DNA of 64,000 nucleotides from G963665085 sp963665085 (GCA_963665085.2 CAXXXS010000001.1:3968001-4032000); one strand, 5' to 3'; numbered from the stretch's first letter, positions 9,199 to 18,574 are shown. Numbers and translations are program-made. Notes: generated by a model from the sequence alone, not told the origin.

Positions 9199-9933
9199 AT
9201 GAAAACACTACCAATCTTGTTATTATTAGTAATAACATCTATTTTTTCAAATGCACAGGATGCACAAGAGATACTTGATAAGATAGATAAGAATATGTCA
9301 TCAAAGAACCGTGTGTTTACTTCAAAGATGATAATTCATGGGCGCCGCACAAGCAGAACGATTGAATCTAAATCGTGGGCAGAGGGAGAAGATAATGCAT
9401 TTACTGAATATTTAAATCCCGCACGCGAGAAAGGAACTAAAATGTTGAAACTGGAAAAACAATTATGGATTTATTCCCCTTCAACAGACAGAACAATTCA
9501 AATTGCGGGTCATATGCTTAGACAGTCATTAATGGGCTCTGATTTATCATATGAGGATATGCTGGAAGACTCAAAACTTCAAGATGATTATGATGCCGTT
9601 GTTGTTGAAAAGGAGATCGTTAATGACAGAAATTGTTTTGTTTTAGAGTTAACAGCAAAAACAGATGATGTGTCTTATTTCAAAAGAAAACTCTGGGTAG
9701 ATACAGAATATTTTGTTCCACTCAAAGAAGAACTTTTTGCGAAAAGTGGAAAACTCCTAAAGAAAACAGAATTATTCGATGTTGTGAAAATTGATAATCG
9801 ATGGTATCCTCGTAAAATAGTCTTTAAAGACATGCTTAAAGAAGGAGATGGAACAGAATTTATTGTTGATGAGATAGCTTTTGATGTTGATATCCCTGAT
9901 TATATTTTTTCGAAAGCAAGCCTTAAGAAGTAG
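9199..9933 (+). CDS. Outer-membrane lipoprotein-sorting protein (LolA-like)
   Basis: 244 residues with a signal peptide ending around SIFSNA (residue 19). The mature protein has the LolA-like half-barrel pattern. QEILDKIDKNMSSKNRVF opens the domain, and the aromatic edge KQLWIYSPSTDRTIQI and the central LMGSDLSYEDMLEDS are the hallmark of the outer-membrane lipoprotein-sorting group. The fold binds acyl chains in the periplasm. It is the last gene of the TetR, barrel, ABC set. Context suggests it carries an amphiphile or lipoprotein from the FtsX-type permeases to the barrel. A 253-base gap with an inverted repeat separates it from the permeases. Confidence 0.87.
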   Translation: MKTLPILLLLVITSIFSNAQDAQEILDKIDKNMSSKNRVFTSKMIIHGRRTSRTIESKSWAEGEDNAFTEYLNPAREKGTKMLKLEKQLWIYSPSTDRTIQIAGHMLRQSLMGSDLSYEDMLEDSKLQDDYDAVVVEKEIVNDRNCFVLELTAKTDDVSYFKRKLWVDTEYFVPLKEELFAKSGKLLKKTELFDVVKIDNRWYPRKIVFKDMLKEGDGTEFIVDEIAFDVDIPDYIFSKASLKK

Positions 9934-9988
9934 AATTAAGCCTATTATTTATTGCTTTTTTATATTTTTAAAGCAATAAGAATAAAAT

Positions 9989-11449
9989 ATGAAATTCACT
10001 TTATCTAATATCTCCAGAATAGGAGTTCTAATTTTAATTGTTGCCCTAAGCACATTAATGCATTTCAAACATTTCTCAAAAGATTTAATGAGTATTCATG
10101 TTTGGAGGCAAACACAAACACAATCCAACATAGTCAACTTCTATGAGGAGGATATGAATATTTTTAATCCTCGTAGAAATGACAGGGGAAGTGGAGATGG
10201 TATTTACCGTATGGAATTTCCTGTTATGCAATGGATAATTGCATGCTTTTATAAAATATTCGGAAATAGCATTATTATTACACGGGTATTCATGTTTATC
10301 GTCGGATTACTAACTACCCTTGGATTGTATAAGCTTCTTATAAATCTTTTTAACAATGAGATTCTTGCTGTTTTAGGTGCTTGGACAATTACATTTTCCC
10401 CTGGATTTTTCTACTATACGATAAATCCTTTACCTGATTTTTTTGCATTGTGTTGTGCTATTTGGGGATTGGTTTTCTTTTTTAGGTGGTACAATAAAAA
10501 AAATGTTTTCTCTCTGGTTTTGAGTGGTTTTTTTCTTGCTTTAAGTGCATTAAGCAAACTTCCATTTATTATTTATTTTATTATTCCTTTAATATATTTC
10601 TTTGAAGTTTTGCGAAAAGGAGGAATAAAAAAGAAAGAGCTGATTAATTTAACAATAGCTTTAGTACTTATTATTTTTCCTTTAGCCTGGTATATTGTTG
10701 TTGTTCCTCAGTGGGGCGGAAATGTTATTGTTAAAGGGATTTTCGACAGTGAAGAGACTTTTGTGCAGATTCTGGACTACATGCAACACCATTTAATCTC
10801 TGCATTACCGGAGATGCATTTAAACTATGCTTCTGTCCCTTTTTTTATAGCAGGTTTTTATTTCCTTTTCAAGAATAAGGCATATAAAAATGAAAAGTTT
10901 TTATTAATGCTCACACTAAGTATTGTTGTGCTTTTATATTTTGTTTTTGAGATTAATGCTATAACAAAAGTTCATGATTATTATTTATTTCCTTTTTACC
11001 CATTGTTATTTATTCTGGTAGCATATGGTGCTTATCATTTACTTCAACAAAAAAAGGGAATACGTTATGTTGCTGTAGTGTGTTTATTAGTATTACCATT
11101 CACTTGTTTTATAAGAATGAAAACAAGATGGAATCCGGAACTACCCGGATTTAATAAAGATTTATTAGTTTATAAAAATGAACTGCGGGATGCAGTGCCT
11201 AAAGAAGCATTGGTGGTTGCTGGGAACGATATTTCACATTATATTTTCTTTTACTACATCGATAAAAAAGGTTGGGGTTTCAATAATGATGAATTAACTG
11301 CAGAGAAACTTAAAACAATGATAGAAGAAGGTGCTAAATATCTCTATGTTGATTCGGAAAACATACGATCTAATAGCAATATAATGGGACTAGTGTCAGA
11401 AAAAATTATGGAAAAAGGTTCTATCAGTGTTTATCGCCTAAAAAGATAA
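9989..11449 (+). CDS. ArnT/GT39-like integral membrane glycosyltransferase
   Basis: 486 residues with about ten to twelve membrane helices. The first periplasmic loop contains HVWRQTQTQSNIVNFYEEDM and then YRMEFPVMQWI, the acidic/aromatic loop typical of GT-C enzymes of the dolichyl-phosphate-mannose/ArnT type. The C-terminal 110 residues form a soluble periplasmic domain (ALVVAGNDISHYIFFYYIDK). Such enzymes move a sugar from an undecaprenyl-phosphate carrier to lipid A, glycans or proteins; donor and acceptor are not readable here. It follows the LolA-like gene by 55 bases on the same strand, so it may be cotranscribed, but a functional link is uncertain. Confidence 0.8.
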   Translation: MKFTLSNISRIGVLILIVALSTLMHFKHFSKDLMSIHVWRQTQTQSNIVNFYEEDMNIFNPRRNDRGSGDGIYRMEFPVMQWIIACFYKIFGNSIIITRVFMFIVGLLTTLGLYKLLINLFNNEILAVLGAWTITFSPGFFYYTINPLPDFFALCCAIWGLVFFFRWYNKKNVFSLVLSGFFLALSALSKLPFIIYFIIPLIYFFEVLRKGGIKKKELINLTIALVLIIFPLAWYIVVVPQWGGNVIVKGIFDSEETFVQILDYMQHHLISALPEMHLNYASVPFFIAGFYFLFKNKAYKNEKFLLMLTLSIVVLLYFVFEINAITKVHDYYLFPFYPLLFILVAYGAYHLLQQKKGIRYVAVVCLLVLPFTCFIRMKTRWNPELPGFNKDLLVYKNELRDAVPKEALVVAGNDISHYIFFYYIDKKGWGFNNDELTAEKLKTMIEEGAKYLYVDSENIRSNSNIMGLVSEKIMEKGSISVYRLKR

Positions 11450-11537
11450 TGTCGAAATACGAAAAAAATTGATGGTTGATTAAAAGTGTTTTTAGTTATA
11501 ATGTTTTTTCATGATAACCGGATATTTTCTCATATAA

Positions 11538-11714
11538 TATCTTGTTATTAATTTAGGAACAAAGAACATTAATATAGGTGAAAAATATGCCCACCCGGTA
11601 ATAAATGAAAATATGAAGGGGTCACTTCCGCCGGAATGGCATGTGAAATTAGAGCCTATTGGTACTTTTTTTCATGGGGGGCAGCATAGTCAAGAATATC
11701 CACTTTATGTTTAA
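11538..11714 (+). pseudogene. Coding-like remnant without a start, family unknown
   Basis: After the glycosyltransferase gene, frame 11538-11714 is open for 58 codons before a TAA and reads as protein-like text (EKYAHPVINENMKGSLPPEW, then LEPIGTFFHGGQ and YPLYV). It has no suitable start codon, and a stop precedes it at 11535. The composition looks coding rather than random, so it may be the 3' tail of a lost gene. I do not recognise the family. The rest of the 11450-11745 gap shows nothing else. Confidence 0.25.
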
Positions 11715-11745
11715 CCTTGCCTCGTTGCCAAATATTCTTCTGTAA

Positions 11746-13107
11746 TCAAGGTAATTTTATATCAGAATTTTCATCCAGGATTATTAATAAAAAATCACTT
11801 CCACGACCTGTTGCCCAGGGGTTAAATGATGGCTTTTCTGAGGTTAAATATGTGCCTATTAATGAACTATCACCAGAGCGTGGATTATACCAGAATGCTT
11901 TTACTCTGTTTGAAAGTATTTTTGATAAATCCAGTTGAATAGGTTTTCCCCAAGGGGTATATGCAATAATGAAATCTTTATCAAGTCCAATTGCGCACAC
12001 AATATACCCATGATCCTCTGGGTTATCATTTAAAATCAAACTTTGATCATTAGCCATATTCTGCCATGGAAATGAGGTTAATAAATTCTTCATGTATAGC
12101 ATTTGCCTGGAACCAGGAAGTTGTAATGCTTCTTTCCATCCTGTTCTTGCATATGATATTGGTTCTACCCCTATCGTATACATTTGCCAGATGTCATGAC
12201 AGCCATATGTATATCCCGCTGCACCAGATAGCATAGTCCAGTATGCTGTTAATCTTACATCTGAATCGTCCATCCAGTCATGTTCACCAGGTTCCCAAAA
12301 TCTTTCCATTGAGTTTTCATATCTGGGTTCAGCTTCAATCACAGGTCTAATGGGGCTCATTTTCTTACTTTCAAGTACAAAATTATATTCCTTTGCCCTG
12401 CGGTCATGTCCGCTTTGAAACATGTCAAAATCTAGCCATTCTACATTAAAAGAATCTGTGGCTTTTTGAGCTCCAGCAGGATGATAAGTCATTAGGTGGA
12501 TTGTGTCATTTTTTTTGATTCCTTTTGCCATAGCCATTACAATATCATATTGGTAATCATTTTCAGGCATTCTGTCACCACCAAGAATCCAAATTAAATT
12601 TGTCCTGTTTAAATATCTTTTTGCCAGAATTTCTCCATAATTCTCTGCATTTTCAGGCGTAAATATAACAGGTCCAGTTCCCCACTTTAGGTTAAATTTA
12701 TCACCCCAAGTTGGAAGTAATCCAATATAAATGCCCAGTTCATCTGCCTTTTCTAAAACATAATCGACCAATTCAAAATATTTTTCATTTATCTTTTCAG
12801 GGTTATTATCAATTAATGGTTTATCTCCATATGCATTAGGGGTATTTAATCCATCAAGTTCTGCAAGAATTACAGTCTGGATAATAGTAAATCCTTTTTC
12901 TGCCCTATCAGTGAGATACAGATCTATTTCTTCTTTTTTTAGTCTGTGAATTAATTCCCAAGCTGTACCACCTAACCAGAAGAATGGTTTGTTATCTTGT
13001 GTGGCAATGTATCTTTGGTTATCAGAAATTCTTAGTAATTGATTTTCTTGTCCATTTACAAATAGCGGACTAAACCCTAAAATAATAATCCAAAGTTTTA
13101 TTTTCAC
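11746..13107 (-). CDS. GH140-like (DUF4038) secreted glycoside hydrolase
   Basis: 453 residues with a signal peptide (about 1-19, ending FVNG). It has a DUF4038 (beta/alpha)8 barrel, opened by QDNKPFFWLGGTAWELIHRL, with the conserved ILGGDRMPEND near the middle and PVIEAEPRYEN. The acidic residues in these two motifs are the likely catalytic pair. A C-terminal small beta domain (about 365-453, ending RGSDFLLIILDE) matches the putative collagen-binding domain usually fused to DUF4038. Characterised relatives are GH140 apiosidases acting on rhamnogalacturonan II. It stands alone, some 22 kb from the PUL, and converges on the plus-strand glycosyltransferase. Substrate assignment is inference. 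Confidence 0.85.
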   Translation of the reverse strand: MKIKLWIIILGFSPLFVNGQENQLLRISDNQRYIATQDNKPFFWLGGTAWELIHRLKKEEIDLYLTDRAEKGFTIIQTVILAELDGLNTPNAYGDKPLIDNNPEKINEKYFELVDYVLEKADELGIYIGLLPTWGDKFNLKWGTGPVIFTPENAENYGEILAKRYLNRTNLIWILGGDRMPENDYQYDIVMAMAKGIKKNDTIHLMTYHPAGAQKATDSFNVEWLDFDMFQSGHDRRAKEYNFVLESKKMSPIRPVIEAEPRYENSMERFWEPGEHDWMDDSDVRLTAYWTMLSGAAGYTYGCHDIWQMYTIGVEPISYARTGWKEALQLPGSRQMLYMKNLLTSFPWQNMANDQSLILNDNPEDHGYIVCAIGLDKDFIIAYTPWGKPIQLDLSKILSNRVKAFWYNPRSGDSSLIGTYLTSEKPSFNPWATGRGSDFLLIILDENSDIKLP

Positions 13108-13308
13108 GTAAAATCTGTATTAAATGTTATGAAAGTACAATATATTACATAAAAATCACATATGTTCTTTAGTGTAATATTCAAAGATTGCTTTAACTCT
13201 CTAATGATCTTTTTCAATAACGCATCTTTTAGTAAAAAGTATGGCACCGTGTGTTTATATTAGAAGTTAGTTAGAATATACATGGTCGTAGTAGGATTAT
13301 TATTTTTA

Positions 13309-13884
13309 TTACTTTTTTCTTAAAGCAACATATAAACTAATTTCAGGATGTTTCCCAAGACTTCTATCATCATGTAATTCAAAATCACCAATAATATCCG
13401 AAGGTATATATTCCGATTTTGGTAACCAGTTTGTATAAATGAATCTTTTCATCCGTCCCATAGTTATCCCCCAAGCAATTTTGCTTTTAGGTTTTATTGT
13501 AAAAACGGCATAACTCAATGCAGGAACTTCGTAATAATTTAATCCAACGGGAATTGAATCCATTTTTGTTACTACGTCTCCCATTATATATGTAAATGTT
13601 TTAGTCTCCACATTATAATCTTTGCTTATATTAATAGAAGCCCATGGTTGTTTCAAATACGGTATGGGATTATTCTTTTTAATCTTATTGAACTCAGTTG
13701 CAATACGTTCTACATCTTTGTAAATGTCTTTGTCATTTGTGTTTATTTTCAATCCAATTATTTGGATTGGTTTTTCAAGTTTTAAAATTTTGGGTTCAGA
13801 TTTATCAATGTTACCAATGAAAATATAGTATAGTACAATTACTGCTACAATTAATAAAATGATAATTATTAGTGTCGTTTTCAT
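13309..13884 (-). CDS. Membrane-anchored GyrI-like effector-binding protein
   Basis: 191 residues with an N-terminal membrane helix (about 4-24). The soluble domain has the GyrI/SOUL-type pattern: ASINISKDYNVETKTFTYIM, a central NYYEVPALSYAVFTIK, and the closing FELHDDRS...PEISLYVAL that is the standard end of AraC/GyrI effector-binding domains. Such domains bind small amphipathic molecules. With no DNA-binding domain and a membrane anchor, it is probably a periplasmic ligand-binding protein. It lies 31 bases upstream of, and is transcribed away from, the histidine-kinase side; the DUF1579-like gene at 13916 is immediately upstream on the same strand, so the two may be cotranscribed. Confidence 0.7.
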   Translation of the reverse strand: MKTTLIIIILLIVAVIVLYYIFIGNIDKSEPKILKLEKPIQIIGLKINTNDKDIYKDVERIATEFNKIKKNNPIPYLKQPWASINISKDYNVETKTFTYIMGDVVTKMDSIPVGLNYYEVPALSYAVFTIKPKSKIAWGITMGRMKRFIYTNWLPKSEYIPSDIIGDFELHDDRSLGKHPEISLYVALRKK

Positions 13885-13915
13885 TTTTTAATCAGTGTTT
13901 GATGTTTCCATCGAA

Positions 13916-14338
13916 TTATTTTCTTGTAAAAATTACTTCTAATACTAAATCATATCCATCTTTATCATTAGGATATTGCATTTTTAGAATTACTCTGTTT
14001 GGTGTTTCTTTTGTGAAAGTCTGAACAAGCAGACTATCGTGCCAATTCATTGCGAGTATTGAATCGTTGATAAAATTGCAAGTTGCAGATAAGAAACTAC
14101 CTGAATCTTCAAACCACCAATATCTGTAAATTTTTGTTTGCTCATCCCATGTAAATATACCTTTTGCTCCTACGCCTGAATTTGTGGAGTATTCAAATTG
14201 TATATATTTTTCTTTGAGAATTTTTTCAAAAGTACCAACACCAGTATCTGTACCTTCTTTACTCATAAAATTCTTTGGGATTTTATATTCTAAGTCCCAA
14301 TCGCCTAGTAGAAATTCAAATTTATCCAGATTATGCAT
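13916..14338 (-). CDS. DUF1579-like small cytosolic protein
   Basis: 140 residues without signal peptide or membrane segment. The opening FEFLLGDWDLEYKIP is the LxGxW motif of the DUF1579 beta-barrel group. Later strands such as GAKGIFTWDEQTKIYRYWWF and SATCNFINDSILAMNW fit the same lipocalin-like fold. The function of the family is unknown; proteins of this type are often found beside regulators. It sits between the hybrid kinase (57 bases upstream) and the GyrI-like gene (31 bases downstream), all on the minus strand, so the three may form one transcript. Confidence 0.65.
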   Translation of the reverse strand: MHNLDKFEFLLGDWDLEYKIPKNFMSKEGTDTGVGTFEKILKEKYIQFEYSTNSGVGAKGIFTWDEQTKIYRYWWFEDSGSFLSATCNFINDSILAMNWHDSLLVQTFTKETPNRVILKMQYPNDKDGYDLVLEVIFTRK

Positions 14339-14394
14339 ATGTATGATTTTGTTTTCTTTTGTTTTGTTTTCTTTTCTTTGTTCTATGACTGTTG

Positions 14395-16929
14395 CTAACT
14401 TTCGAGTTCAGAAAGCTCTCTAATAACTTGTGAAAAATTGTTTAAATTTTCTTTCAGCAAGTCTAAATCAACATTTTTTATGTTGTCAAGCAATAAATTT
14501 GCATATTCTTTTAAGTAGTTAATTTTAGCATTTTGAGCAAACTTATCTAGCTTATTTGCAAATTCTTCTATTTTATAAAGTATAAAAGAATTTTTTATTT
14601 GATTCCATTCAATTAAATATTCATTTTCAAGTTCTTCCAGAATATCGGGTAAACGGGAAATTACATCACCAGGGATTGATTCTTTAAGTGATTTTTTATT
14701 CTGTGCTTCTTTAACATCACTTTTCTCAATCTTATATTTTAAAAATTTGCTGATTATGGATAATACTTCAGCTTTTTTTACTGGTTTAAACAAGAATCCA
14801 TCAAAATTTTTATTTTGTTCATTCTTATTATCACTCAATAAAGATGCGCTAAAGGCGATTATTGGAATATGTTTAAGTTCCATATTTGCCTTTATACGAG
14901 CGGCAACTTCATATCCATCAATCATAGGCATTCGGATATCTAATAGTATTAATGCCGGATGTGTGTGATTTAAAATTTCAAGGGCTACTTCTCCATTTTC
15001 AGCAGTTATAAAGTTTAATCCATGTCCACCGATAAGGCTTGTTACTATCTCGATATTTACAGGTTTATCATCAACAACCAGAATTGTTTCGTTGAAAAAT
15101 TTTATTGAAAAAATTTCATCGCTTATTTCATCAGGCATATGGAGTTCTGCATCATTAATTTCGAGATTCGGGATGCGAATTTTAAATGTAGCACCTTTCC
15201 CTATATCACTTTCTACAGAGATTTTTCCACCCATTTTTTCTGCCAGCCTTTTTGATATAGCAAGCCCTAAACCAACACCTTCGTATTGCCTGTTAGACTG
15301 ACCGGATTGTTGACGAAATGCTTCAAATATTAATTCCTGCTGAGAAATGGGAATGCCAATACCTGTATCAGCGACTTCCATTTCAAGATCTCCTCTGGAA
15401 CCTTCTGTAAGTTTAAATCTAAGTAGAATGTTAATCGAACCGCTATGGGTGAATTTTAAAGCATTTCCTACCAGGTTAAACAATATTTGTTTGACCCGGA
15501 TTTCGTCAAGTAATATTATATCCGGGAATGATTCTGCAATTTCAATATTGAGGTTTATATTTTTTTTATCTGCCTTATTCTGGAATAAAGATTTAATCTC
15601 ATTTACAACATATTTTAAGTTGGAAGGATATTCTAAAATATCTATTTTTCCTGATTCAATTTTAGATAAATCAAGGATATCATTTAAAAGTGAAAGTAAA
15701 AGGTTACCATTGTTTAGTACCAACTTAAGCATTCTTTTATGTTGCTCAACATCAATTGCATGGTATAAGGTTTCGGTAAATCCGAGAATTGCATTCATAG
15801 GAGTTCGAATTTCATGGCTCATATTTGCAAGAAATTCGCTTTTTGCTTGGTTTGCCATTATGGCACTTTCTTTAGCTTCAATTAGTTGTTCTTTTAGTTT
15901 TATATCTTCAGTAACATCAGAGAAAATTCCAATAATCTTAGATACTTTTCCATCTTTAACTTCTGATGCAGCATATACTTTGATCCAAATATATTCTCCT
16001 TTTTTATTTATAATTCGATGAATGTGTTCATATTGGGTGATTTCCATCGATATAATCCTTTCGAAATCATTCATAACAAATTCTTTGTCATCAGGATGAA
16101 TTATTTTATCCCAATTGTCGAGCGGTATTTCTTTATCCTTGTCGAGTTCCAGAATTTCATATCCTACAGAAGAAAATTTCCTGGTATTGTTATTGAGATC
16201 GAAAATCCAGTAGGTTAAACCATTTTTATTTAAAGCTATTGTTAATAAATATTCACTTTCTGATAGTTGTATTAGCGACTTTTTAAGTGCTTCAGTTTTG
16301 TCAATAAGGGCCTGATCATTTTTTTTTATTTTGTATGAAGTTGGTATAACAATCAAAAAAAACATCATAAACAGAAAAAGATATATTGAGGTGCTATTGC
16401 GTCTCTTTGTTTTTATTATTTGTTGCGTAATGTTTTCCGATTCTTTTTGGAAAAGCTCAGTAGCAATATTTAGATAATTAAGTATTTCGGTTGATTCAGT
16501 AATTATCTGATCCCGGTAGAAACCGTTGTCTTTTTCATCGCAATAATTTTTTACTCCAGCTATAAAGTTTTTAACTCTTTTGTCAAGATGTGTTGGCTCA
16601 TCGAAGTAGAATCCCCGTAATGTATCAATAATTACACCTGTTAACAGAAATTGATGATTTGCTTCAAACTCATTAATGAGCTCTTCAAGCTCTTTATTGT
16701 TAGGGGAGGACTGAGTTTTTTGTGTTGAGACTATTAGCGCAGTCCGTTGGGAAATCATGCGTTGTTTTCCTGCTATGTTAATATATCTGGCAAAGTTTTT
16801 CTGGGTATTAAAAATATTTGATTGGTTTCTCGATTCCAGGCTTATAACTAACGCAAGTGAAATAATTAGAAAGGCGTAACTAATTATTACAAGAATATAG
16901 TTTTGGGTTTTTGAGAATCTTTTACGCAT
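14395..16929 (-). CDS. Hybrid sensor histidine kinase with PilJ/NarX-like sensor, PAS, receiver and degenerate HPt
   Basis: 844 residues. Two membrane helices (about 11-30 and 182-200) bracket a periplasmic helical sensor with the motif INIAGKQRMISQRTALIV, typical of PilJ/NarX-type sensors. A PAS domain (about 225-345, with KGEYIWIKVYAASE) is followed by HisKA (SHEIRTP, phosphoacceptor His372) and HATPase_c (GVGLGLAISKRLAEKMGG). The receiver domain has its phosphorylation site Asp664 in LLDIRMP. The last 105 residues look like an HPt helical bundle but lack the HxLKG histidine. No dedicated response regulator lies nearby, so signalling may end in its own receiver or a distant partner. The downstream small genes may be cotranscribed. 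Confidence 0.93.
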   Translation of the reverse strand: MRKRFSKTQNYILVIISYAFLIISLALVISLESRNQSNIFNTQKNFARYINIAGKQRMISQRTALIVSTQKTQSSPNNKELEELINEFEANHQFLLTGVIIDTLRGFYFDEPTHLDKRVKNFIAGVKNYCDEKDNGFYRDQIITESTEILNYLNIATELFQKESENITQQIIKTKRRNSTSIYLFLFMMFFLIVIPTSYKIKKNDQALIDKTEALKKSLIQLSESEYLLTIALNKNGLTYWIFDLNNNTRKFSSVGYEILELDKDKEIPLDNWDKIIHPDDKEFVMNDFERIISMEITQYEHIHRIINKKGEYIWIKVYAASEVKDGKVSKIIGIFSDVTEDIKLKEQLIEAKESAIMANQAKSEFLANMSHEIRTPMNAILGFTETLYHAIDVEQHKRMLKLVLNNGNLLLSLLNDILDLSKIESGKIDILEYPSNLKYVVNEIKSLFQNKADKKNINLNIEIAESFPDIILLDEIRVKQILFNLVGNALKFTHSGSINILLRFKLTEGSRGDLEMEVADTGIGIPISQQELIFEAFRQQSGQSNRQYEGVGLGLAISKRLAEKMGGKISVESDIGKGATFKIRIPNLEINDAELHMPDEISDEIFSIKFFNETILVVDDKPVNIEIVTSLIGGHGLNFITAENGEVALEILNHTHPALILLDIRMPMIDGYEVAARIKANMELKHIPIIAFSASLLSDNKNEQNKNFDGFLFKPVKKAEVLSIISKFLKYKIEKSDVKEAQNKKSLKESIPGDVISRLPDILEELENEYLIEWNQIKNSFILYKIEEFANKLDKFAQNAKINYLKEYANLLLDNIKNVDLDLLKENLNNFSQVIRELSELES

Positions 16930-17199
16930 ATGTCTAATTCTAAAAAATGAAATTAGAGAACCTTAATTGCCTTTCTGATAAAGTTCTTTGTTATTAAAAG
17001 TCATATGGTAGAACTTTTTTTAGTTATAAACTAAAGAAGTTATAAAAAAAAATCTACAACTAAAAAAAGCGTCTCAAATTTCTGATATAGTGGTTTCATA
17101 ATTTTCTTGTAATTAGTCAAATCGGTAGATTTGGTGGGACTTATTAAGACTACTGAAGTTCGCATAACCACAGAAATCGCTATTGTTTTTTATACTTTG

Positions 17200-18159
17200 T
17201 TAGCAAATATTTTTTCTTTTTTTAATCGGTTTTGGAAAGAAACTTTTTTTAATCTTAACTATAAGATTAAATCCTTTTTTAAGAACCTTTTTTATTTTAT
17301 AAATAATTTTTTGCTCATTTTCTAACTCTCGCAAAAATATTTTGTACTGAATTTCATAATTAATCTTACTAATAGTAATATCAGAGCTATTGGTACTCTG
17401 TTTTGCAAAAACAAATAATTCATCGTGACATTTATCTCCCTCCTGTATATCTATTATTTCGTATCCTGATTTGCATAAGAGGTTTGTAAGAGTTGGTTTA
17501 TTAAAATAGAAAGTATGAACTACCCGAATAAAACTATCTGTAAATGGAGGAATTGGTTTTAAAGAATCGGGAACTGCTATATATAGTAATCCATTAGGAC
17601 TAAGAACATTCTTTAATTTATTAAGAACTAAATCTGGTCTTGAGAAATGTTCTAATACATGTCTCATGATGATAAAATCAAAGTGTCCATTAAATGATTT
17701 ATCCCATTCAGAATCAATGTCATTTGAAATAAATTTTATTCCTTTCTGCTCTATTTTTAGTTTATATTCAACAGAAGCTTCTATTGAATAATATTCATTT
17801 CCAATTTTATTTTCAATAAAAGCCATTAGGAGTGAACCATCTCCACTTCCAATGTCTAAAATTTTATCAAAAGAGGTATTTTCTTTATTAAGATTCTTTA
17901 TTCTTTGTATTATAGGATAATAGCTTGATGGATTTTGAATTAAAGGAATAGAACTTTTACTTGAGCGGTAAAATTTATCATATTCTGTTTTGTAAAAATT
18001 TAAATATGTTTCATTATCCCATCTGGGATTTAAAAAAGATAATCCACATTCTTTACAAATACAGACATAAGTTGGAAATCCAAATTGTCCTTTGTCTGTA
18101 ATTTTTTCAAGATTATTTGAATTACAAATAATACAGTTAATAGTTTCGTAATTTTCCAT
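17200..18159 (-). CDS. Class I SAM-dependent methyltransferase with N-terminal zinc ribbon
   Basis: 319 residues. Two cysteine pairs, CIIC (residues 9-12) and CICKEC (near 33-38), form a small zinc ribbon. It leads into a Rossmann methyltransferase domain with the SAM motif KILDIGSGDGSLLMAF near 98-113 and FDFIIMRHVLEHFSRPDLVL, the usual motif of the Methyltransf_23 group. The C-terminus is lysine-rich with no clear fold. Proteins of this architecture often methylate sugars or lipid-linked intermediates in surface-polysaccharide loci, but no such locus is present here. It is isolated, with an attC-like hairpin immediately upstream, so recent acquisition is possible. Confidence 0.85.
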   Translation of the reverse strand: MENYETINCIICNSNNLEKITDKGQFGFPTYVCICKECGLSFLNPRWDNETYLNFYKTEYDKFYRSSKSSIPLIQNPSSYYPIIQRIKNLNKENTSFDKILDIGSGDGSLLMAFIENKIGNEYYSIEASVEYKLKIEQKGIKFISNDIDSEWDKSFNGHFDFIIMRHVLEHFSRPDLVLNKLKNVLSPNGLLYIAVPDSLKPIPPFTDSFIRVVHTFYFNKPTLTNLLCKSGYEIIDIQEGDKCHDELFVFAKQSTNSSDITISKINYEIQYKIFLRELENEQKIIYKIKKVLKKGFNLIVKIKKSFFPKPIKKRKNIC

Positions 18160-18574
18160 TTATGTTATTTTTAATATTTGCTAACGGATAGGTACATGAA
18201 ACGTTGCGCATTTCAAAGCGATTTCCTATCAAACCGTTACAAAGTTTATTAAATGTTCTGCCCTTAAAATCAGCACTATCCGCCAAATGTTTTATATACC
18301 GTGTTAGGGGCTGGTGTTCATTCATTTCAGTCTGTTTATCAATTATTTAGCTATCATTTTACTATCTTTCTCAATCTGTACGAACCTATCCACGAAGCAC
18401 AAATTTATTTTGTTTTTTTGTGGGTCGGCTAACCCTAAAGCCCTGCGGGCTACCTGGGCAGGAAAGGCGGAAGCTCTTTTGCGAGCCTTTGGTCTGAGCG
18501 TTGGCTCGTGGGGGCTTGCAAATGTGCTTACGACTGCGCGTGGCATGGTGCAATTGGTGCAATTATGGTGCAAT
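18160..18574. repeat. Gap with attC-like hairpin, GC-rich repeat and 9-bp direct repeats
   Basis: Three structures share this 415-base gap. First, 18180-18311 is bounded by GCTAAC and GTTAGGGGC and contains TAACGG/CCGTTA (18182-18187, 18234-18239) and ATAGG/CCTAT arms. This resembles integron attC recombination sites in size and folding, although the boxes are not canonical. Second, 18421-18540 is about 61% GC by hand count, far above the surroundings, and contains CGAGCC/GGCTCG arms. Similar GC-rich blocks are dispersed in some Bacteroidota. Third, GGTGCAATT occurs three times (18547, 18556 and 18567), the last abutting the stop of the AlbA-type gene. No believable gene is present. Confidence 0.5.

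Noticed and set aside
15347..16021. A 224-residue open frame on the plus strand inside the kinase gene
   Set aside because: It is antisense to well-recognised kinase domains and has no similarity or signal of its own.
17131..17325. Small plus-strand frame at the end of the methyltransferase gene
   Set aside because: Low-complexity, Phe/Asn-rich and mostly antisense to the real gene.
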